Below are positions 1-11,426 of a stretch of 64,000 bases of DNA, piece after piece. The first letter of the stretch is position 1, and the number at the start of each line of letters is the position of its first letter. Location of the stretch: contig JADGJP010000010.1 of NCBI GenBank assembly GCA_027603065.1, positions 124,001 to 188,000 of the forward strand, written 5' to 3'. Origin of the DNA: Geranomyces variabilis (lineage: Eukaryota > Chytridiomycota > Chytridiomycetes > Spizellomycetales > Powellomycetaceae). Under the pieces are notes generated by a model. That model was given only the letters and a program-made list of their open reading frames with translations, did not search any database and was not told the origin of the DNA. The position numbers and the translations under genes were made by a program.

Positions 1-1996
1 TCGCGGAGCGTCTTGAGCACGACAACACCGATGGCGTCGCCACGGGAGTAGCCGTCCCCCGAGTCGTCAAAGGTCTTGCATTGGCCAGTCTTGCTCAGGA
101 AGTACCCGCGGTCCAGTCCAATGAAGATCTGAGGCTGGGTCAACACGGACACGCCTCCAGCAACCGCGGCCTTGCATTTGCCGAGTGCAATATTGGTGCA
201 AGCCGCCTCGATAGCAACCAGCGACGACGAGCACGCCGTATCAAACGTCTGCGAAGGGCCTGAGAAGCCAAAAAACCTCGAGATGTTGGCCGTCAAATAC
301 GTGCGGTAGTTGCCGACCAGCATATGGGGCCTAATCTCGGTGGACACGTTCTCGCGATAGTCATCACCCGCGCCGCCAAAAAAGCAGCCAATGTGCTTAG
401 GATCCCATGACTTTGTTTTGTCGGATTCATAGCCTGCCATTTCTAGGGCCTCGTATGCTGCAAGAAGCGCGTTTCGGTGCTGAGGATCGGTCTGGAGGGC
501 CTCCTCTTCCGTGAATCCAAACAAGTGCCTGTCGAAGCGGTCGGGCTCCTCCATAAAGTTTCCAGTACTAGCTCGCATAGTGTTGGGAATACGGTATTGG
601 TTGCTGTGGTAGTCGGCAATGTTGAAAAGGCTCTCGGGAATCTGGAACGAGGAGACAGGCGCGAATATTAGCAAGCGTCGCAACGAAAGCACTCCAGATC
701 GATTTCGAAGCACACCTTTTTGCACATGTTGCGACCAGCCTGCAGCAGCTCCTTGAGCTCGTTGGGGTCGTCGGCGCCAGGCAAGCGGCACGAGTAGCCA
801 AGGACCGCGATCTCAGACTGCAGAGTTCCGGTAATAGTCGAGTACTTGGCCTGCTTGTCGCGGACGTCGGCAAAGTGCGAAGAACTGTGCAGGACCTGGA
901 CGGCGTTCTTGACTTTGAGCGAAACGCTTGCATCGAGTTCGCTCGCGAGAGGCAGCAGAGTGGAAGAATCGGCCGAGCCGGCTATCTCGGTCACGTGAAT
1001 GGAAGGGCTCATGAACGCCTTGTGCAGCACTTGGCGGACGCTCTGGAGAACGAGGTCTTGGCGGTTGACCGAGCTCAAAACCAATTTGGCAAGATGCTCT
1101 TCCAACGTCTCGTCCTCACGGGGACCAAGCGGCTGACCAGTTGCGGTGGAGAGAAGGGGGACCGCAAGGCTGCCGGAAGGCGAGATGCAGATGTCGCGGC
1201 TCTCGAGAATGGCCGAGATGTCGGATACATCGATGGGGTTGTTGTAAGGACTGGCAGCGACGACAAATTGCGTGCACACGTCCCGGCTCCACAAGAGATC
1301 GCGGGCACTGCGGATGACTTGCGCGCTTCCACCAATACGAGACGCGCCGTTGGCCTCGATTCCGGCGACGTAAATCTCGTCCTGGTCGGTCGAGAGGGCG
1401 AGCACCTCGGCAAGCACGTCGTCTGACAGCTGGGCAACGAACGCATAGCGCGAGGTAAAGCCGGGCACCGTCCGGTACTGAGCACTTTCCAGACCAACCC
1501 AGAAGGCAAGACGAACAGCCTCGACTCCGTTCCGGACGAGGTCGAGAGTAGTGTGGGAGGCGGCCAAGGCGGCGGCGGGAAACAGACCGAAGTCCGATGC
1601 GGCGACGACGCCAAATGGGTTCTTGCTGCTAGCCAGAAGCTCTTGCTGCTCGTCCCTGGTTATCAGCATGTAGCGCGACAGCTGCAGGACGGTAAAGAGC
1701 GCCGGCGCTACAAGCTGGTGGTTGCTGTTAGCGGCAATTTCGGCGAAAGTGGCAAGACGACCGGCCGGGCCGCGCAGTAGAGGTCTGAATTCGTCTTTCA
1801 GGGCGTCGTCGGCTACGGCGAGCAGCGCGTGCGCTTCTTCGGACAAAGCGGCGTGCGATGCATCAAGGAACGAGGAGAGGAGGGCCGATCCGGCGGCAAA
1901 GTGCTTGATGGTTTGAAAGTCAGAAGGCGTGATGGCGACCTTGTAGCCGTCGAAGACGGTAAGGTATGCGTCGGAGGGCTTTTCGCCTGTTGACAT
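1..1996 (-). CDS. PKS1: non-reducing polyketide synthase, N-terminal part (SAT-KS...), cut by window edge
   Basis: N-terminal part of an iterative non-reducing type I PKS, read leftwards from the ATG at 1996 and leaving the window inside the KS domain. Exons are 1996-716 and 641-1. The 74-nt intron has a GTGTGC donor, a GCTAAT branch-like site and a CAG acceptor, and splicing restores the KS sequence across CKK/IPESLFN. Residues ~1-385 align with a SAT (starter-unit acyltransferase) domain. The expected GxCxG loop reads GLFPA (137-141), so the nucleophilic Cys is Phe139. The usual SAT His is Asn252 (SPYNN). The KS begins near residue 395 (IAVLGYSCRLPG) and has a normal DTACSSS site with Cys564. 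The rest (remaining KS, AT, ACP) lies outside. It is a diverged paralogue of PKS2, transcribed away from it. The family call is firm; loss of SAT chemistry is inferred from missing residues. Confidence 0.93.
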
Positions 1997-2979
1997 GATG
2001 ACTGATTATATTCTTGGTAGGAGTCAGAGGCGGTTCTCGTGAAAGTACAAAAGGAAGTGAAAAAAATGGAGAAGAGGAGAATTCAAGGCGCTTTGGATGA
2101 AGAAAGAACCAGAGGGACTTGCGCTCGACGCTGGCGGTATTTAATCGGAGACGGCACAGCGGCGATAAAGATGTAGCCAAACGGAAATACCACTCGGGGT
2201 GTGAACCGTGTGGCACTGCTCAGCTGCTGGCGCCAAGGCGGGCGGGCGACGAGCAAGGGGAGGATCGTCGGCGCCCGCCCGCCTGCCATTCTCCCTCACA
2301 AGCAAGGCGACGAGTAAACCAGCGGGGTAAGTTTTCGGACAGCGTGGGTTTTCGGGTGGCTGTGAAGGCCCCACTGCTGCGCATTTTCATTGCGCCACAG
2401 ACCACGCGCTTGCCAACTTTCCGACTCCATGTAGCTAGCAGGGTGCAGATTCTGATGCTGCTGCTGCTGTCGGCCCACCCGTCGGAGTGGGATGCGCGCG
2501 CGACATCTCCTAGCCCTCGCCCGAACAGACAGCGTTACTACCGCGCCGCCGTTCAGCTGTCTTGGAGAGCTCGCTCTCCTTTTCTCCGGTCCGCGCCGTT
2601 GAATTCATTTCGCTCTTGCATAAAGTCCAGCTTCGAAGTGAGCCGCCCTCAACATGCTTCATTACCACCAGGCCCTCTATCAGCTACCCCTTGCAGCCTT
2701 CGAGCCCTACTTTCACTCCTTTTGCAATCAAGCCCTTCCAAGGCCGCCTCTCTCTCTCATCCACCACGCCATCCGCGACAGCACACAACTACAGCGATAC
2801 TCGGTCTTCGTGATCTGATTAAGCGGGTCGCTGCCTTTTTTACGAACCTCAGTTTCCCTTGGTCTAGGTCAGTGCGGATGCTCACGTCTGTTCTGTAAGC
2901 GAATTCTCTTTTCTTATCTTCGTTTGACATCCCCTACAGTGTTTTGCCGCCACATCGCTTTCAAATATCATCTAAAAAC
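1997..2979. promoter_or_regulatory. Shared upstream region between two divergent PKS genes
   Basis: These 983 bp separate the ATG codons of PKS1 (minus) and PKS2 (plus), so they must hold both promoters and both 5' UTRs. A TTAAATA element on the minus strand near 2138-2146 lies about 145 nt upstream of the PKS1 ATG and could be its TATA. The PKS2 side is pyrimidine-rich just before its start, and the ATG at 2980 sits in a good context (AAAAACATG). Reading frames in this stretch are open by chance and show no protein-like composition. I see no unambiguous binding site for a pathway regulator. Co-regulation of the pair is inferred from geometry only. Confidence 0.6.
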
Positions 2980-5900
2980 ATGCCTGGTCTTTCTAAACTC
3001 CCGCGGCTGGCCAGTGCGCATCCCGCCGCTGCTCAAGGCGACACCATCTTCGCCGTCTTCGCCGGTCAAGGGGCTGAGTTCCTTGACACTCTCGAGAACC
3101 TTATCGCACAAGCTAACAATCCCGAGATGTCGGCTGCTGGATCTGTCGTGACGCTTGCGGCCTTTCTCGACGCCTCCCACGCGGCTATTCTACGCGAAGC
3201 GACTGTGCTGGGCGAAAAGGCATCCGCTCAAGCCGCCGCTCGGTTCCCCGCTATCGCCGAGTTGCGCACTCTAAGTACCACGGTCCGCCACCATCGTGAC
3301 TCTCACTACTGCAATCCAGCCTTGAACGGCGCGCTCCTGTGCATCGCTCAGGTCGGTCTCGTGCTCGCCAACTGTGGCATCGGAAGCACCACGCTGTTGG
3401 ACCTTAAGAAGGTTTACGGATTCTGCTCGGGTGTCATTGCGGCATCCGCGGCGGCAGCGTCAAGGAGCCCCATTGAGCTGCTGGCTTTCGGCGTTGAGAT
3501 GACGCGTCTCGCCTTCTGGATTGGAATTCGCAGCGACGAGGTTTCCGCCAGGTTGGTTGCCAACCCTTCTTTGTCATGGAGCATCGTTGTAGCCTGCTTG
3601 CCGTATGAGACTGTCGTCGAGGTTGTTGGCAGATTTAACGCCCACATGGTGAGTTCGTTTGTGCTGCGGTTGTGAGTTTGCCACCCGCCATCGCTTGAAG
3701 ACTAAGTGTCTACTACCCTTCCTCCGCCTTTTGTAGTGTCTCGATGCGACTGAGAAGCTTTTCGTCAGCGCCGTGTCTGGCCCCAACCTCGTCACTGTCT
3801 CGGGTCTGCCCAAGAACTTGAACATTTTCATGAACTTGTTCAATCGCGCAACACCCCGCCCGGCCTTCCTTGAAGAAGGACTTGACCTTCGCGCGATTCG
3901 CACAACGCCGTTGCAGCTGTGTTCGCCCTACCACTCCAAAGCTCTGCTTGAAAGCGCGTTGACGCTAGTCAAGGAGGACATTGTTTCGCGCTCCATTGCC
4001 CCCGGCATCGCTACTCGCATTCACGCCGAGGTTATTTCTCCTGTGACGGGAATGGCGTTCGACAGTACTGTGTCATCCCAGGACTTCTGTCTCGCTCTCG
4101 CGCGCACAATTCTCTGTGAGACCAACCGCCTTGATTTGGTTAGCGCCAAGCTCCTCGAGAACAGCAGTCCGATTGCGTCGCAAAAGGTGGAAATCATCAA
4201 CGTTGGACCTGGCGCAAGCATTGCCAAACAGCTTGGCGCAGCCGTCGCGACCGTAACCGGAAACCCGGCCGAGGTCAAAGATTTACCCTCCATCACCAAG
4301 GACGGAACGGCGGCAAGTGGTCTCAAGTGGGATGGCGCTGCCGAGCACTTGGTCGGTGACGCCAAGGACCGCATCGCCATTGTCGCCATGAGCTGCGTGT
4401 TCCCGGATGGGGCTGACACGCCTGGAAAATTTTACGAGATGTTGCTTGACAAAAAGAGCACGGTCAAGGAAATTCCTCCCAGTCTTTTCGACTGGACGCT
4501 GTACAAGCCCACCGGCGATGACCATCCTAACACCATTTCGATACCATACGGCAACTTTGTCGAAAACCCAGACTTGTTCGACGTTCGGCTCTTTAACATA
4601 AGCCCTCGTGAGGCGCTCCAGATGGATCCGCAGCACAGGTTGATTTTGAAGGCCAGCTATCAGGCTCTCGAGCAGGCGGGATACGCGCCCAACTCGGTTC
4701 CTTCGTTTGAGCCAACCAGGATTGGCTGCTTTATGGGTGCCAGTGGCGATGATTACAGAGAGAACGCATCGTCCGACATCGGGGCCTACTTTATCACGGG
4801 TAACATCCGCGCGTTTATCCCCGGCCATGTCAGCTACTGCTTCAAGTGGGAGGGACCCTCCAACAGTATCGACACGGGCTGCTCCTCCAGTTTGGTCGCC
4901 ATTGAGGCGGCTTGCAACGCACTTCTCACCCGCCAGTGCGACTCGGCTCTCGCCGGTGGAACCAACGTCCTTACGCAGCCTCAGATGATGATCGCGTTTG
5001 AGAAAGCGGGTCTGCTGTCCCCCACTGGCCAGAACAAAACTTTCGACGACTCTGTGGACGGCCGATGCCGCGCGGACGCGGTTGGTGTTTTGATCCTCAA
5101 GCGCCTGGAAGACGCTATCGCAGAGAAGGATGAGATCTTGGGCACAATTCTTGGAGTTCAGTCGACTTTCAGCGGCAAAAACACTACTTTCGTCGAATCC
5201 AACGCGGACGCAATGGTCGAGTGCCTCGAAAAAACACTTAAGGCTGCCAATGTGAGCCCGTCGGACGTGAGCTTTGTGGCTGCGCACGGGCTGGGAGACC
5301 GTATGGGCGAAACGCACGAAATGGACGCAATTGCCAGGACGTACGGCCGCAACCGCAAGAGTGAAGACCCGGTATACGTCACTTGCTGCAAGCCCAACGT
5401 CGGAGACAGCGAGGGTGCATCCGGGATGGCGTCCATTATTGAATCGCTGATGATTCTGCGCAATGGCAAGATACCGGCCCACCTCGGCGTGCAAAACGTC
5501 AACAGCGACTTTGACCTGCGACAAGGAGGGATTGTCATCCCTGCCGAGACTGTCGATTTTAAGCGACCCGAAGGCGCCAAGCCCCGCACCATCGCAATCA
5601 ACAACTTCAACTTTGCGGGTTGCTACACCAATCTCCTCTTGCAAGAGTGGGTTGGCGCGGTCAAAAAGGAAGGCGTCGACACGCGTACGTCGCACGTCGT
5701 CACGGTTTCTGCCAAGACTTTGACCTCGCTCGACAGAACACGCAACAGCTACGTCGATTTTTTCCGAAAGAACAAGGAAGTCCTTTCGCTTTCTGACGTT
5801 TCGTACACTACGACCGCGCGTCGGGTGCAGTATGGCGCCCGTGTCGCGGTCAGCGGCGCCACCTGGGATGAAATCATCGATCGGCTTGACAAGCAGGAAC

Positions 5901-8900
5901 TCGTTGAGCTTGTCAACCAAGATGAGGAGCTGCATGTCGCAGTCTCGTTCGGAGACTTCAACGATGAGCACGTGATGGCAGCAAGATCCCTTTACCGCAC
6001 TTGCCCGTCCTTTGCACGCGAAATCGGTTATCTTGCGGGCATTCTGGCCTCGTACGGTTTCCCCGGTTTCGTCGATGTTCTCGAGAGCCGCGAAGCCACC
6101 TCAATTTCGCCAGTGATAATCGCGGTAGCCATCCCCTATGCCATAGCCAAGTGCCTTCAGCAATGGGGTGTGCCCATCGGGGCCGTCTTCGGAACCGGAA
6201 CGGGCGAGCTCGCTGCCGTCGCGTTTGCGGGTGTTGTGCCGATTGCGTATGCCTTATTTGTTGCGTGCAAAAAGGGCGAAGACACGAATGTCGAAAACAA
6301 ATTGCCTAGCAGCACGAGCATTTCAGGCACCGCCAAGCATGATCTTCATATTTCGTCGGCGGGCAAGTTTGTCAAAGCGGGCGAGACGGTTGACCTTGAT
6401 CACATTCTGCGCAAGAAGACAACCGAGTCGTCGTCGGACGCCAGTCAGGAGCTGTTGCGCGCCGGCGGCAGCATGGCCATGATTGTCGACATTGGTAGCA
6501 CCTCAGGCATTGACTCTGCGCTTCGCGTTCCAGTGTTTGCGGGATCAGACGGCTGGTCGGCCATCACTGACGGTCTTGCTCGGATGTACCGAGCCGGCGT
6601 GAACTTTTGCTTTGCGGCCTACCACCGGGACTACATCGAGGCTCTTCGGCATGTGCAGCTTCCGGCCTACGAGTTTGACGAAGCATCGTACTGGATGCAG
6701 CTGCAGGACCGCGGCCTCTTGCCCGCCACTCCGGTTGAGGAGGAAGAGGACGAGGTTGTCGAGGAACACGTCATGACTCCTGACCTGTCCACTCCCTGGC
6801 CGCTGCTCCCTGTTTGCACACAGCCAATCTCGGAAGTTACCAACACGGCCGAGTATGAAATGCCTGCACACAGCTACCTGGCCACAAAGTTGATCAAGGG
6901 CCACTTTGTGCACAAGGTCGGCATCATCCCGGCATCCATGTACGCTGAGATTGCCCTCGAAGCGGCGCATCACATTCACGACACGCTCAACCCGGCGCCC
7001 GCGCGCGGGAAACTGCTTCCGCGGCCTAATTTCGAGATACAGCAAATTGACATTCCCCATCCGTTTGTGCTCGAAGAAGGTTTCATGGAGCAAACGCTCA
7101 AGACAAGCGTAAGCAGGGACAGTACGGGCAATCTTCACTTCCGCTGGCACTCGCTTGACCGCGCAGGCAAGGCGGTCACGCACGCCTCGTGTTGGACCAT
7201 GTTAGCCGATCAAGAGGCCCTGGACCGCGAGTGGCGCCTGATGAAAGGTCTTGTTACGCCGCGACTCAGCGAGATCAAGTCTACGGCGACCGCGTTCGAC
7301 AAAACTCTCGCTTACCGAATGTTTGAAAAGGTGGTCAGCTACACGCCGGCTTATCGCGGCATGGACATGGTTTACATCTCGGAAGACAGCTCGGAAGCGT
7401 GCACTGTCGTGCAGCAGGCCAAGTCGGCACCCGTCGCCAAGTTTGTTGTCAATCCGTGCCTGATTGACTCTTTGGGCCAAATCACGGGTTTTCTGCCCAA
7501 TGTTGGCGTGGCGAGCAGCACCGATGTGTTTATCGCCAACGGCTGCGAGCGGATCGTGTTTGACCCCAAATTTTTCCAAAGCATCGCGTCGAACCGCAAC
7601 GGACATCCGCCGACGTTCCAAGTCTACTCGCACTGCACCGAGTCGCAGAACGGCAATATCATCACCAGCAACTGCTACGTCTTTGACACCGAAACGGGCG
7701 ACATTCTCGGTGGGATGATGGGCGTTGCCTTCCGCAAGATCAAGCTGTCAATCATGAACAGACTGCTGGCTGTGCCGAGCGCAAAGCCCTCGCCGGCCCT
7801 CAAGCAGCGAGACGTGACCGTCACTCCATTTGACGGCCTGAGCCACGCTAAATCCGCTCCCGCCGCCGAGCCGCGCATGATTACCCATAAGCCGGCACCA
7901 GCTGCCGCCGCACCTGCCCCCGCACCGGCGCCGGCAGCCGCCGCGGCTCCTGCTCCTCCGCAACCAGCCGCAGCAGCCCCGCGGGTTGCGACAGCTCAGT
8001 CCAGCGGCGCCGCCGAGGCCGTTATCTCTGCCTTGCACTCTACTATCCTGGAGGAGCTCGGAATTACGGAATCAGAACTCACGCCGTCCACCAACCTCGC
8101 AGATCTCGGCCTCGACAGTCTTATGGCGCTCATGATCCTCGGCACCATTCGCGAAAAGATGGACGGTGTGGAACTTCCGCAAGCGCTGTTCCTTACGTAT
8201 CCGACTATGGAAAAGGTTTCGGAGTTTGTCAGGGAAAGTCTTGGCGGATCCAGCGCTGAACCTGTCGCACCGTCGGCAATGACAGCTGCACCCGCTCTTC
8301 AGGCTGTCGCTCCCGCTGCACACACACCTCAACCTGCTGCCGCGCCTGTGCAGCCTGCTGTGACCCCCACACTTGCTCCGATCGCCGCTGTTACCCCAGC
8401 ACAATCCGTTGCGTCTTCCGCCGCAGCCGAAGCGGTGATCTCTGCGCTCTACTCGACCATCCTTGAAGAGCTCGGAGTGACCGAGTCGGAACTGACGCCG
8501 ACCACCAACCTAGCGGACCTCGGACTCGACAGCCTGATGGCATTGATGATTTTGGGCACTATTCGCGAGAAAATGGAAGGCGTCGAGTTGCCTGGATCGC
8601 TGTTCCTCACGTACCCGACTATGGAGAAGATTGAGGACTTTGTTCGGGAAAGCCTTGGTGGCAGCGACGCAGGCCCGTCGACCGAAGCAACGGCGACGGC
8701 GTCCGCTGCAAATCCTGCGCGGATTATTCCGATTTCTGGAACCAATTATGCGACCCAAGCACCTGTTTTCCTGCTCCCTGATGGTACGTTCATAGGGGAC
8801 ATGAGGGGCTTAGTGAGAGCGTACAAGTGCTAACACTTTGTTACTCGTTGCTTTCAAAGGATCGGGCAGCGCAGCTGGATACGCCCTGGTGCAAGACATT

Positions 8901-9557
8901 GGGCGTCCAGTCTATGGCGTAAACAGCCCGTTCATCTCAACCGCTGAACACTCCGCATTCTCCGTGCTCGGCCTCGCGGGCCTGTACGCCGACGCCATCG
9001 CCGCCAAGAACCCTCTTTCGGGCCTCATCCTCGGCGGATGGTCATTTGGCGGTGTCGTCGCGTACGAAACAGGGCGGATCCTCGAGTCCCGCGGCATCTC
9101 TGTAGGCGGACTTGTTCTCATAGACTCACCCAATCCGACGTGGCCTCCACTCACAACCGCGACGATCGACTGGTGCTACGGGCCCAACCCGCCACAAGCG
9201 CTTCGCGGCGCCAAAATGCCAAAGATCTCGCAAACGATGATCCACCACTTTGCTGCAACGCTGAAATCGCTTGAAACGTACCGCCCGACACCCTGGGCGA
9301 GCGCGCCGACGACAGTCTTTTTGAGCGCTCCCGAAGGACTCGGTGGTGCGAAAGAGGACATCAAGGATCGCAACGAGGCTGTCGACTGGCTGCAGGCGAG
9401 CCGCAAGAATATTGGCACGAACGGGTGGAAGGACTTTATACCCGAGTCCCGCATTCGGGTTGTTGACGTCAAGGGCACGCACCATATGTCGATTCTCGCG
9501 CGCCCGGGTATCGACGCCGTTGGCGAAGAGATTGCCAAGACGTTCCCGAAGAAGTAA
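2980..9557 (+). CDS. PKS2: non-reducing polyketide synthase, SAT-KS-AT-PT-ACP-ACP-TE
   Basis: Complete NR-PKS of 2137 aa. Exons are 2980-3648, 3737-8783 and 8860-9557; introns of 88 and 76 nt keep the frame. The SAT has GFCSG with Cys149 and SPYHS with His289, so it looks active. The KS (from ~434) has Cys605 in DTGCSSS and His740 in AAHGLG, but the NIGH-type motif reads NVGD, putting Asp780 where the second catalytic His should be. The AT region (~960-1210) is eroded: the GHSxG serine site reads GTGTG (Gly1044) and the GPH histidine site reads GST (Thr1145). The PT (product template) hot-dog domain keeps His1279 and Asp1467. Two near-identical ACPs carry LGLDSL with Ser1684 and Ser1822, joined by Ala/Pro linkers. 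The TE has GWSFGG with Ser1967 and a late THH histidine. The domain order matches Claisen-cyclase synthases such as those for naphthopyrone or melanin. The product is not predictable, and KS/AT function is doubtful. Confidence 0.95.
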
Positions 9558-9743
9558 AGCACACAGATAGCATTTAGAGACTTACTCACCCACCCAATCC
9601 CCCTCCTACTCTTTAAAAAATATGGCCTTGTAATAGTTCTTGCCCTTAAAAAACGTCACGTAACATAAAAAAAATCTTTTGTTTTCCGGGTTAAGAAAGC
9701 TATTCTCCGTCACAACCACTGTTACTTCCAAAAACTATATACA
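9558..9743. terminator. Convergent 3' region of PKS2 and the glycosyltransferase
   Basis: The stop codons of the two convergent genes are only 186 bp apart. The stretch is A/T-rich, with runs such as TTTAAAAAATATGG and ATAAAAAAAATC that could serve as poly(A) signals on either strand. No coding signal is seen. Confidence 0.4.
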
Positions 9744-11426
9744 TTATAAAGCTGTCAGGCCAAGGTGACATGCTAGCTGCTCTGCTGCCGCGGCAATCGT
9801 AAGCGTCGCTCCCTCCTGCCGACAAACCTCCCGCCACCGTGCCAACGCCTCAGCTTCCTCCTCGCGCTGTTTCTCATCGTCATCATCTTCATCATCATCT
9901 CCTTCATTACCTGCAAGCCACTGCACTCCATCCCGCCAAGCCGCAAACTCCCCATCCACCTCACACATACGCGCCACGCCCAACTGCACACCCACACGCG
10001 CCCAAAACCGCTGGTCAAACATTAGGGGGACTACCAGCTGCCGCACACCCGCGGCTAAAGCGCAGTGGAAGGTACCTGCGCCGCCATGATGCACTACGCC
10101 CGCGCAGCGAGGAAAAATGTTACCGTGGGGCAGTAAAAAACCGTGCGACGTGCTGCTTATGATCGTGATTCGATTGAGTAATCGTGATGCAGATGAAGAA
10201 GCAATGCGTTGAGTGGCATATGCTTGGGCGACGGCGCTCGCAGGCGAGGCGACTTGCCACAAAGCATGTGCGTCTGCGAGCTGGAGGCTATATGCAACAG
10301 TCTGCAGCAGCGTTGCCGCGCTCTTGGCGTCGGTAAGAGCTGGATGCATTGCGTCCATGCTTCCGAATGTGATATATATCACCCGCGTGTGCTGTTGCAG
10401 AATCTCGCGCACGACATCTTCTTCCTGATTTTGTTTCCTCTCCTCCTCATTGTCCTCATCGTCCTCGTCGGTAAGGAATCCAACGCACGACACACCGGCT
10501 CCCAATGGGAGTTGCACGCCCGCGGCAGCTACAACCCCCGGACTCAGACAGTACATCAACGGCGGAACAGAAAACCCTCTTGTCGCGCTCTTCGGCTCTC
10601 CCGCCACAGGAGAATCGCTATCGCTAGCGCAATTACACAGCACATCCGCACACAAACCAATGCCTTCCCGATACCCTCCGACATCATCCAAGAACACCCG
10701 CCACGCCCAGTGCTCTACCGCCGCCCACGTCCCGGCGTCCTTAATCGTCCCGCCAACCGCTTCGGTTACGCCTTCGGGCATGTCGCCGCCACCCAGCGGC
10801 GCGAGAAACGGCGAGACTGCCACGCAGGGCACGCGCATCCGCTCCGCGACGCTCCACCCTTCCAGACAAAAGAGGTTGAACACAATTGCGCGTGCGCCGG
10901 TGCATGCGGGGAGAATGGCGGACTGTTCAATTCGACGCTGCGTTACGCGTGGGTCTACGTCGACATTGCCGGGTGATAGTGATGACTGCAATGATAAATC
11001 TTGCGCAGATGATGGCAGCCCGCCAGTGCTCAGTGTCCGGATGGAATAAAAGTCGATGAGCGGGTTTTTTCCGGAAATGCTTAGGTTTTTGCGCTGGTCC
11101 TGGCACAGTGGAATAAGGTCGACGTGAGTGACGAATCGCACCGGAAAACGCAAAGCTAGTGCAAAACGCCGCGCGAGTCGCAGCAGCGGCAGGACATCGC
11201 CTGCCGAGCCGAGGGCGAGAAAGACAACGACGGTTATATGTGAGGCTGCTACCGGTATTGCGCGGTGACCGGCAATTGTCGGCATGAGGAGGCCAGCACC
11301 TCCGCGTTCTTCGCAGCGAGGTAACTGTCGGGCGCACCAGTCTCTACGAACACGTGACGTTCCGACAGGCGAGACTACTCGTAACGGTGTTTGTTGCAGC
11401 ACAGTGAACGCGCACCACGGTTTCAT
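9744..11426 (-). CDS. GT1-family glycosyltransferase (sterol/macrolide UGT-like)
   Basis: Intronless 560-aa protein with a GT-B fold of the UDP-glucuronosyl/glucosyltransferase class. An N-terminal VVFLALGSAGDVLPLL strand-loop is typical of sterol- and macrolide-type GT1 enzymes. A C-terminal donor site, HHGGAGTFHCALAAGV followed by PLMFDQRFWA, is the PSPG-like sugar-nucleotide pocket. An inner ATG at 11285 (Met48) lies just before the first beta strand and may be the true start; the first 47 residues look unlike a domain. Two very acidic inserts (after GFLTDEDDEDNEEE and near the C-terminus, GDDDEDDDDEK) are unusual for the family. It converges on PKS2, so glycosylation of a polyketide is a reasonable but unproven role; sterol glycosylation is the alternative. 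Confidence 0.8.
   Translation of the reverse strand: MKPWCAFTVLQQTPLRVVSPVGTSRVRRDWCARQLPRCEERGGAGLLMPTIAGHRAIPVAASHITVVVFLALGSAGDVLPLLRLARRFALALRFPVRFVTHVDLIPLCQDQRKNLSISGKNPLIDFYSIRTLSTGGLPSSAQDLSLQSSLSPGNVDVDPRVTQRRIEQSAILPACTGARAIVFNLFCLEGWSVAERMRVPCVAVSPFLAPLGGGDMPEGVTEAVGGTIKDAGTWAAVEHWAWRVFLDDVGGYREGIGLCADVLCNCASDSDSPVAGEPKSATRGFSVPPLMYCLSPGVVAAAGVQLPLGAGVSCVGFLTDEDDEDNEEERKQNQEEDVVREILQQHTRVIYITFGSMDAMHPALTDAKSAATLLQTVAYSLQLADAHALWQVASPASAVAQAYATQRIASSSASRLLNRITIISSTSHGFLLPHGNIFPRCAGVVHHGGAGTFHCALAAGVRQLVVPLMFDQRFWARVGVQLGVARMCEVDGEFAAWRDGVQWLAGNEGDDDEDDDDEKQREEEAEALARWREVCRQEGATLTIAAAAEQLACHLGLTAL

Noticed and set aside
2119-2898. 259-codon frame inside the PKS1-PKS2 intergenic region
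   Set aside because: Ser/Arg/Pro-rich with no domain, no start context and overlapping the expected promoters.
4283-5971. 562-codon open frame antisense to PKS2
   Set aside because: It is an antisense shadow of the KS region in a GC-biased gene; the plus strand encodes unmistakable PKS domains there.
9844-9910. CATCATCATC-type tract as a His-rich gene on the plus strand
   Set aside because: It is the complement of the Asp/Glu run in the glycosyltransferase C-terminus.
10209-10976. 255-codon frame antisense to the glycosyltransferase
   Set aside because: The opposite strand carries the GT1 motifs; this frame is compositionally random.
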